Shown piece by piece: positions 47,548 to 57,900 of a stretch of DNA of 64,000 nucleotides. The notes beneath the pieces are model-generated. The model was not told where the DNA came from and searched no databases. It saw only the letters and a program-made list of their open reading frames with translations. A program made the translations under genes and the position numbers. Position 1 is the stretch's first letter, and each line of letters opens with the position of its first letter. Origin of the DNA: Liolophura sinensis (taxonomy: Eukaryota; Mollusca; Polyplacophora; Chitonida; Chitonidae); assembly GCF_032854445.1 (NCBI RefSeq), contig NC_088298.1:2164160-2228159 (forward strand), in the 5' to 3' direction.

Positions 47548-48188
47548 TTATTTTTTTATGGGCAATTTCCCCGTCTCTACGAACATTTTCAGTTTCAGCA
47601 TCTCTACTAAGTTCAGGGAGAAAGGTTCAGCTTTTAAAATGTCGCCTTTGTCGCGGAACAGAGCTTGTAAGTATCCCCCATCTATCTCCATCTCCACAAA
47701 CGGCTCTACTTTTTTCCGCAGTCCTAGCGTCCCAAGCGCCGCTCTCACCTGCTCCACGGAAAGCGTCTTTAACTTTTCACCCCAATCACTGCCAGTCGGA
47801 TTAGAGTAGCCACATGCCCCTACCAATGGGCTGTCTTGTCTCTCCGACACTTGCCCTTTGGTGTCTGTGATTTTTGATTTCTGAGGTTTGGCATTATCTG
47901 AGACTAGTTCTAAATAAGTAGGCTTTCGAGCCTTTCTGTCGATAGTGGCCAGCGGTGTACCTGCAGTAGTTTGGGCTCCTGACCCCAGGGGGCGCACTGC
48001 CTGCGAGGGTTTGGGTTGTGTTTTGATGGGTTTCTGATGGACTCTGGGTTGTGGTAAGCCTTTTGAATATGTAAGCTTGCCTGAATATGAAGCCTTTCCT
48101 GAAGGTGAAACCTTGCCTAAAGGTGAAACCTTGCTCGTGGGTGAAACCATGCCTGAAGGTGAAACCTTGCCCGTGGGTGAAACATTAC
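47548..48188 (-). CDS. Terminal exon: Ser/Pro linker and SAM domain
   Basis: The minus-strand acceptor is CCTTTTCTGATCGCAG at 48189, and the exon opens in phase 1. The first residues are imperfect repeats of VSP-x-GK type (GNVSPTGKVSPSG and so on), followed by a basic, proline-rich linker with a tyrosine in KPTYLELVSD. The last 75 or so residues form a SAM domain: KTLSVEQVRAALGTLGL, then FVEMEIDGGYLQALF with the IDG-x-x-L signature, then EPFSLNLVEMLKLKMFV. The stop TAA is at 47550-47548. GAREM proteins end in a SAM domain. The VSP repeats are encoded by a run of related 18-bp units around 48070-48185, which suggests local tandem slippage inside coding sequence. Confidence 0.8.
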
Positions 48189-51100
48189 CTGCGATCAGAA
48201 AAGGTCATGCACAATCGTCTAATATAATTCAAGATTTGCCGCGATATATGTGTTTGTGGGTAATCAGTCTTAAATACACTGTGCCTCAGCAATTTCTTGT
48301 TGCTTTAGATTCATTTATTTGTTTGTTTGGCGTTTTGCGCAGTACTTAAAGGTGGAGAAAATATAAAAATGACATAAAGTTAGAAAGAGTGCGAAAAATT
48401 ATTCCCAAATGTGGTCTTCAATATTTTTTTCCGATTTTTCCTTAAGGAAAAAAAGACACTTTAAAATAATCTTTCTATAGTGGTTATTTGGGACAACCTT
48501 TTGGTATTTATAGTCTTTGTTTAATAATGTCATAAATGAGGATGAAACACAGGTTTAATAAATATAGAACAAATGTATTAAACCTCAATCGGGATCATAT
48601 TTATATTCATAAATATTATCATAAATTACGTTAAATGCATATGTTTCGATATAAACAACAAATTTACATTCAAATGAATTTATTTGAACATTATTATACA
48701 ACAAGGATAAATATCAAAAGTTGGTCCCAAATACCCACTATACAATAATATTGTAAAATACCCTTTTCTCTTAAAAAAAAAATCCAAAAAAATATTAAAG
48801 ACCATATTTGCAAATAAGGTTTGAGGTTCTTTTATCTGATTTTTGCATCAATTTTATGTTTTCTTCTCCTTTAAGAATATTTCACCTACACAATAGCAGC
48901 CAGCATTATCGTGGGAGAAAAAAACCTACGTTCGATGAAAATACAAAAAATGTATCGGCTTACATTTCACTCTTATTTTATTCCTCCAGAAAATGTATCG
49001 GTTAACTTCCATGCCTATTGTTTTCTCGGTTCACTTTCCGGACTTACTGTTTTCCCCAGGAAATGTATCGGCTTACTTTATACACTTCTGTACTTTCTTA
49101 AGAAAAAAATATCGGTCAACTTTCGTGCTTACCGTTGTCTCCAGGCAATGTATCGGCTTACTTTATACACTTCTTTTCTTTCTCCAGCAAATATATCGAT
49201 CAACTTTCATGCTTACCGTTTTCTCCAGGCAAAATATCGGATTACTTTTTATATTTATTTTCTTTCTCCAAAAAATATATCGATTAACTTTCATGCTTAC
49301 TGTTTTTTCCAGGCAATGTATCGGCTTACTTTATACACTTATTTTCTTTCTCCAGAAAATATATCGATCAACTTTCATGCTTACTGTTTTTTCCAGGCAA
49401 TGTATCGGCTTATTTTGTACACTTATTTTCTTTCTCCAGAAAATATATCGATCAACTTTCATGCTTACTGTTTTTTCCAGGCAATGTATCGGCTTATTTT
49501 ATACACTTATTTTCTTTCTCCAGAGAATATATCGATCAACTTTCATGCTTACCGTTTTCTCCAGGTAAAATATCGGCTTACTTTTTACACTTATTTTCTT
49601 TCTCCAAAAAATATATCGATCAACTTTCATGCTTACTGTTTTTTCCAGGCAATGTATCGGCTTACTTTATACACTTATTTTCTTTCTCCAGAAAATATAT
49701 CGATCAACTTTCATGCTTACTGTTTTTTCCAGGCAATGTATCGGCTTATTTTATACACTTATTTTCTTTCTCCAGAGAATATATCGATCAACTTTCATGC
49801 TTACCGTTTTCTCCAGGTAAAATATCGGCTTACTTTTTACACTTATTTTCTTTCTCCAAAAAATATATCGATCAACTTTCATGCTTACTGTTTTTTCCAG
49901 GCAATGTATCGGCTTACTTTATACACTTATTTTCTTTCTCCAGAAAATATATCGATCAACTTTCATGCTTACCGTTTTGTCCAGGCAAAATATCGGCTTA
50001 CTTTTTACACTTATTTTCTTTCTCCAAAAAATATATCGATCAACTTTCATGCTTACTGTCTTCTCCAGGCAATGTATCGGCTTACTCTGTCCACCTCTTT
50101 TATTTCTATAGAAAATATATCGATCAACTTTGATGCTTACTGTTTTCTCCAGGCAATGTATCGGCTTACTTTATACACTTATTTTCTTTCTCCAGAGAAT
50201 ATATCGATCAACTTTCGTGCCTACTGTTTTCTCCAGGCAATGTATCGGCTTACTTTATACACCTTTTTTCTCTCTCCACAAAAAATATCGATCAACTTTC
50301 ATGCTTACTGTTCTTCTCCAGGCAATTTATCGGCTTACTGTATACTATTATTTTCTTTCTCCAGAAAATATATCGATCAACTTTGATGCTTACTCTTTTC
50401 TCCAGGCAATATATCGATCAACTTTCATGCTTACTGTCCTCCCCAGGAAATATATCGGCTTACTTTGTACACCTCTTTTTTTCTACAGAAAATATATCGA
50501 TTAACTTTTATGCTTACTGTTTTCCCAGGCAATGTATCGGCTTATTTTATACACCTCTTTTTTTTTCTCCAGAAAATATATCGATCAACTTTCATGCTTA
50601 CTGTCCTCCCCAGGCAATGTATCGGCGTACTTTATACACTTATTTTCTTCCTTCAGAAAATATATCGATTAACTTTTATGCTTACTGTTTTCCCAGGCAA
50701 TGCATCGGCTTATTTTATACACCTCTTTTTTTTTCTCCAGAAAATATATCGATCAACTTTCATGCTTACTGTTTTCCCAGGCAATATATCGGCTTACATG
50801 ATACACTTATTTTCTTTCTACAGAAAATATATCGATCAACTTTCAAGCTTACTGTTTTCTCCAGGCAATGTATCGGCTTAGTTTCCACAGTTATTGTTTA
50901 TTGAAAATTTATGGGGTTACTTTTCACACTTACCGTTTTGTCCGGGGGTACAAGGAAGAGGCCGTAGGTAATTCCCCTGTCTTTTTGGCCTGTTGGATCT
51001 CGAAGGAACCGATGGCGGCGAAATAGGTGTAACGTTTACGTGATCTGACAAATAAACACGACTGGTTGATTAACTGGCGGTATATTTGATAAATGATTGA

Positions 51101-54100
51101 TCCATGGACTATTTTCTTTATTCTTTCATTCATTCTTTTAACTTGTTCAATTTTGCTCGTTCTTTATTTCGTTAATTCATTCGTTCGTTCAATCATTTAT
51201 TTATTAAATCACTCATTACGTCATTAATTTGTTCACTAATTCATCAATTCATTGATCAGTTTGTTTATCACTGCATTCAAGCATGTATTCATCGGTGCGT
51301 ATAACCACTCTTCCATTCACTAATTCATCAATTCATTGATCAGTTTGTTCATCACTGCATTCAAGCATTCATTCATCAGTGCGTATATCCACTCATCCAT
51401 TCATTAATTCATCAATTCATTCATTCATTCATTCATCCCTTCAATCTTGATTTCTGAGTATGACATAAAATGCATACATACATACGTACATAAAATCACA
51501 TGCATACTTATTCAGTTCAACAGAGGCGACAGCTTTATTTAGATGATTTAAAAGGTCCTTAAACATGGTGGTAAAATTTTACCAATCCATAAAAGGCAAA
51601 GAAAACACTGATGTGAAGTATATGTCAGATCAAAAACCACTAAACACTGTCCACAAAAATAGTTTAATTCATTCTTTTAGAATATTTTCAGCTCAATCAA
51701 ATGCAATTGAAAAAAATTCTACGGTGGCCTTTCAGACAATGGGACCATTGACGTCACATCAGGTTTTTGCTACTTAACACACTTTGACTGCCACATTTCT
51801 TCATTAAAACTGCATATACATACAGATTTATGAATAGATTCGCCGAATGGACCTGGAAACAAGCTATTTCAAGCAAAAAGATGTGACGTCACTGATACCT
51901 TCTGATTCGCAACAAAACCCCGAAGAATCGGTTTGACGTTTTCAAAACATTTTACTCCGTTCCTATAAATATAAATCGGACAATTTTCTTGGACCGATTT
52001 TTAATGGTCTTTCATCTGGCGTACGTTTCATTTCAGTGTTTTCTTTGCCTTTCATTAAAATTAATTTTATTTATTTATTTATTTATTTGATTGGTGCTTT
52101 ACGCCGTACTCATGAATATTTCACTTATACGACGGCGGTCAGCATTATGGTGGGTGCAGACCGGCAGAACCCGGGGGAAACCCACGACCATTCGCAGGCT
52201 GCTGCCAGACCTTCCCACTTACGGCCGGAGAGGAAGCCAACATGAGCTGGACTTGAACTCACAGCGACCGCATTGGTGAGAGACTCCTGAGTCATTACGC
52301 TGCGCTAGCGCGCTAACCAACTGAGCCACGGAGGCCCCAAAAATCAATTTGACGAATTAATGTCGAATTTCGTCACACATGAGACTCGTTCTGACATTTT
52401 GCCAATCTTCTACCCCTCCTGTTTTTGAGACAGCCGCGTGGTAAAAGACTTCTATGCTTCGCTTGTCTTACCACAGAATGCTTTGAAATTTGCTTGCAAG
52501 CAGCTAAACACCTACACCAAATAAAAAATAAACGCTATCAGTGAAGGAATATCAAAGCACCCAGTCGGTTAGCGCGCTAGCGCAGCGTAATGACCCAGGA
52601 GCCTCTCACCAATGCGGTCGCTGTGAGTTCAAGTCCAACTCATGCTGGCTTCCTCTCCGGCCGTAAGTGGGAAGGTCCGTCAGCAACCTGCGGATGGTCG
52701 TGGGTTTCCCCCGGGCTGTGCCCGGTTTCCACCCACCATAATGCTGGCCGCCGTCGTATAAGTGAAATATTCTTGAGTACGGCGTAAAACACCAATCAAA
52801 TAAATAAATAAATCAAAGCATCCAAACCTTATGGAACTTTTGAAGATTTGACTTGAAATCATCGGAAAAAACTAAGAGTAACATCAAAAACGGATGATTT
52901 TTAGTTAATAAACAATGCACGCGCATTCAAGTTATAAAACTTGAACAATGCTAGTAAGCTAGCACTGTTACTCTTTTGTCACTAGTATAAAAGTCGGATG
53001 AATTTCGACAATACTTTCTGGAATCGGAAGTCTTCTAGCTCTCAGAATACATACGTATATACGACTATTCAATAATTTTCTGTTAGAAAACAAAACCCTA
53101 ACTGAGGTCAACTACCACCCGGCACATAAACTCGGTATAAAAGGCCCAAATTAGGTCATACAAGCTCTCTATAGAAGACAAAATTAGGTCCTGCAAACTC
53201 TCTACAAAAGACAAACCTAGGTCATACAAATTATCTGTAAAATTCAAAATTAAGTCAAGCAAACACTCTATAAAAGCCAAAATTAGGTCGACAAACTCTC
53301 TATAAAAGCCCAAATTAGGTCATGCAAACTCTCTCTGAAAGCCATAATTAGGTCACGCAAACTCTCAATAAAAGCCAAAATTAGGTCATGCAAACTCTCT
53401 ATATAATCCAAAATTAGGTCATACAAATTCTCTATAAAAGCCAAAATTAGGTCATACAAATTCTCTTTAAAATCCCAAATCGCATAAATTCTCAAAATGC
53501 CAAAAGTATTTTATTTTCAGGAATTTTTTTCCATGTGGTAGTGGATCAGGCAGAATTTACCTTTATGCCTCAATAAAGTAGTTATTTGATTCACGCCATA
53601 GTCAAGTCACGCCATTTACTTATACAAATTCGTCAACCTTTATTCGAGACTGGTAGATCCAGGGTCAAACCTTGATCGAGTCACACCTAAGACTTTAAAA
53701 GAGGAAGTTGTAACTTCCTCGCTTGGCATTCAGAATGAAGGGGATAGTGCAACTATTGTTTGACCCGTATCAGTATAATGGCTCGGGCGGGGCGTCTTAC
53801 TTGCCTTCGGTAAGTTGTCTCAGTGAAGCAGCACTAAATAAAAGAGCGGTGGAAATCCGTCCTGCAACAAGGAGGCACATTCCACGTACATGCACCCTAA
53901 GGATTCCTTCGTCGTCATATGATTGAAAAAATTGTTGATTACGACGTTAAACCCCAAGCACTCACTTACTCACTCAACCACCACTACGATCTATATTTTG
54001 AAACATTCTGAGAAAATTATATAGTGTAATGAAATCATTTGCACAGATATTTAAACTTTACAGCTTTAGTGACAAAAATAATATCATTTTAGGGTATAAT

Positions 54101-54846
54101 TATCATAAAAATTATATGCATAAATTCCCCTGAAAAATGCTTTAGTGGTTGAAAATGACCTCAGATGTCGTCAAGTTGTACAGTTTACCCGCTCCTCGGG
54201 GTTCTATTGATCTTAGAAAGGTGTTTTGAGTTTTGTTTGACAGGTACGATCATATCCGCCTGGAACAATGGAAGTTTTAGCACCAAGAGTAATATGCTCT
54301 TCTTTGCACGAAATTTTAGATCAAATACCGTAATTCAGTTTTATTTCCAAGACGACATGCAGCTGAGCTGAGTTGGTGAAACTCATAACTTGTCATTTGC
54401 CAAACCCCATGTATGGGAAGATGCATAGACGCAATGACTTGTGAGTTGTATTTTCAGTTACACATTATATTAGGAACTGGACAGCCACACCCTCTTCCTC
54501 TTCCTATACAAATAAAAAATATTCTTGAATTTGCAAACTTATCGAACTTAACTTCAGTGCTGATTAAAGACAGATATACGTCTCCCAAAATCTCGCATGC
54601 GCAGGAAGTCCCTTCCGCAATACATGTATGTATGCCGCTTATTGATCCGCTAGAGAATATTAGCAATTTTTCGCTCATCACTTACCACTGCGTTGTTCAG
54701 GGTGATCACTGCTGGTACGCCGAGAAGGCCTTGGAGGGGGACGTGGTGGACTTGGGATCCCGCCTGAGTGTTGTCTTGGGGTCAGTAGTGGAGGCGAATT
54801 GCCCGAAGCCTCATAGAAATCTAAAGACAGAAAAAGATATGTGTGA

Positions 54847-54902
<56 letters not shown>

Positions 54903-54937
54903 ACACACACGTGTGTGTGTGTGTGTGTGTGTGTGTC

Positions 54938-54970
<33 letters not shown>

Positions 54971-57900
54971 CAGTGAGAACGGGGGAATGCACAAATCAAT
55001 TGTCAGTGAGAACGGGGAATGCACAAATCAACTGTCAGTGAGAACGGGGGAATGCACAAATCAACTGTCCAAGGCAGGAGTTGAACCCCTATATTTGGTC
55101 CTATACCGATTAAAAGAGTTGCGCTTTTAACATCTCGGATCTCAAACTCGCTCTAAAAAACGAGCGAACGGACAGACGGATGGACGGACGGAAGACGAAC
55201 GGACGAACGGACGGAGAGACGGACGGACGGACAGACGGAGAGACGGACAGACGGAGGGACAAAACAACGACAGCATATCATTCGGCTAAAGTAAAACGGT
55301 TTAATATGTGTAAAAAGAAGATATCGGCTCGATGAGGCTGTCTAAATCTGTATTCAGTGCAGCATATCTTTCGATCAGACTTTCAGCAAACCTCTCAGAA
55401 AAGCTTAGTATGTAACATTCCTCTTAAAATGACCTATTTTATTTACTGCAACCCGCTACTAACTCCCCCACCTCACTTTAGCTCTACATAGTTGTCAAAC
55501 AAGAATATTCAGTACATGGGGTAATTCTATGATTATTCCATTTATATTATATGCAAACTTCCTGGATGCGCTTGGCACGGAGCTCAGTCCGCTAGTAATT
55601 GTCACATGTGTGCCATCCACATTTATCATTCTATTTTAGTAGAGTCATGGACAATGCCGCGCGCGCGAGGGCACAACTGCTACTTTATTGGCCAGAAATT
55701 GAATGTCAGCAAAAGAGTAGGGCGTATAGAAATTTGGTATCGTTCCATGTAACAAGCATCATGCACGACTGCTTTCGAAAATCCATGTAACGCCACCCTG
55801 CGATCGTTCATCATATATTAAAACTATAATAAGACAAACAAAAATCGTCTATCAAATTTCTGACATTCTGTCGATTAACATAGGCCTTTCACTTAACACG
55901 GAATCTTAGTACAAGACGAATTCGATTGCAGCGAACTCAAATTTGCGCTTTCCTTGGATGATTCTGAATTTGACTAATAAGCAGCTAATGCATATCAGCA
56001 TACTTAGTATATGTCACACTTAACACAGATCGACCACAAAAACTAGTCCATACTTATGACAAGACAATTTAAAATTTTATAAAATTATATTTTCATATAA
56101 TTAGTGTATTATACAAGTTCCCGAGATATTTCGCTGACACGAAGACCGCCGGGTTAGTAGCGGAAGGAAACCGGATAAATACTCTAATGTTTTGAATTTA
56201 CGCCCTAATATGGCAAATAAATATACACTCCAACATGCTGCATTCTTTTACACTTCACGACATAATATTTGAAACCCAAGCAAAGTAAAAAGGCCACAAG
56301 TAAATGCAATATTTAGTTTGGCAGCAATGTTGAAAACAGATATCATACATAGTTTCCATGTGTGCGTTCAAAAGATCATGCAACAATACTTGTTACGAAT
56401 TTGTCTAATATGTAAATTGTAATTAGCATCACTGCATGTTTTTTTTTTACCTCATTCTGTTTAAGCAATGGTACTAATTTGCTACTATTTATGCATTTAC
56501 ATGAACAGTCAGAATAAAACCCTGACTGAGGTGAATTGACGAGTGGCCCTGTTTCGCCTGTTAGTCACCATTTTACCAGTTGTCGCACCGTCGTCGTTGC
56601 TGTAGCTTTGCTCCCTGTGCGGTACGTCTTTAATTATATCATAAAGATGAAACAGCAAGCCTTACAAATATAAATAATTCTCTTACAAGCATGAGAATAT
56701 TGTATGAGATAAACTCACCTGGAATGTCTAGAGTTTCCCAAGTCAGGGTAACAATAGTCTGAAATAGAGAAGCGGGAAAAAATCATTGGATCTGCTGTGA
56801 TTTGTGCTAAGATCAAAACAAGAGTTGGTAAGGTACATTATAAGGTTATCCGAAAGGACGATAAAAGGGGCCTCCGTGGCTAAGTTGGTTAGCGCGCTAG
56901 CGCAGCGTAATGACCCAGGAGCCTCTCATCAATGTGGTCGCTGTGAGTTCAAGTCCAGTTCATGCTGGCTCAATCTCCGGCAATATGTGGGAAGGTCTGC
57001 CAGCAACCTGCAGCGGGCTCTGCCCGGTTTCTTCCCACCAATCGGAAGCGCAAGCTGGATTTAGAGTTGGTTATAGTACGGTGGACAATATATTCACGTT
57101 GTGAGCTTGTATTCAAAAACATTTTTCCAAGCGCAAAGGTAAATTGTATTTAGCATTTGTTGACTTCAATAAAGCCTTTCATTCGGTTAATATTAAACAA
57201 CTTGCTTTTTGTTATATCCAGTTACGATCTTTGCGGTAAAACGTTATATTGTCTCAAAGGTATATACAAAGAGTTAAAAAACAACATTTGTTGTTTTCGC
57301 TTTTCATAAATCAAGATGTCTCTTTAGAATGCAAAGATGGTGTACAGCTTTTCCCAGATATACCAGAATTTGTGTCTCCTGATATTTGGAGACGACGTTG
57401 CGCTATTTACTTTTACGACATTAGGTGTGCAAAAACAACTGGATACTCTTCACGAATATTGTTATACAATGGGATCTTCATGTAAATGTTTCGAAAACAA
57501 AGGTAGTTGTATTTAGGAAGGTGGCAGGTTGTGTAACTCTGAGAAATGGACAATCGGCTCGAAGACTCTGGATGTGGTATCTTGCTGTTAATATTTAGGT
57601 ACAGATTTCACTCTAAAGCTTAGTCTTCAAAATGCGACATCTCGACTTACATCACAGAGAAAGAGAGCAATTTTGTAAATCTTACGCACAATGTGGCACT
57701 TGGGTGACATGCAAATTAAAACTTACTTTAAACTGTTTGATGTCAAAGTTATGCCCATTTTAACGTATTCACCACAACTGTGGGGCTTTCAAAGGTTTGA
57801 AATACTGGAACGATTTCAATTTTTGGCTTGTAAAAGATGGTTAAAATTGGAAATAGTATTCCAAATGTTATATCACTGGGCGGGCGACTGTGGTGGATAC

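Noticed and set aside
48911-50386. 491-codon open frame on the plus strand
   Set aside because: Product of the 84-bp array; no domain, and it lies within an intron of the minus-strand gene.
50930-51133. Alternative frame (YTYFAAIGSFEIQQAKK) for the 37-codon exon
   Set aside because: It would meet TAA at the first codon of the last exon; phase 1 is consistent with both neighbours.
54413-54976. 187-codon plus-strand frame
   Set aside because: It runs antisense through the proline-rich exon and ends in the CA repeat; the minus strand has proper splice sites and domain-like content.
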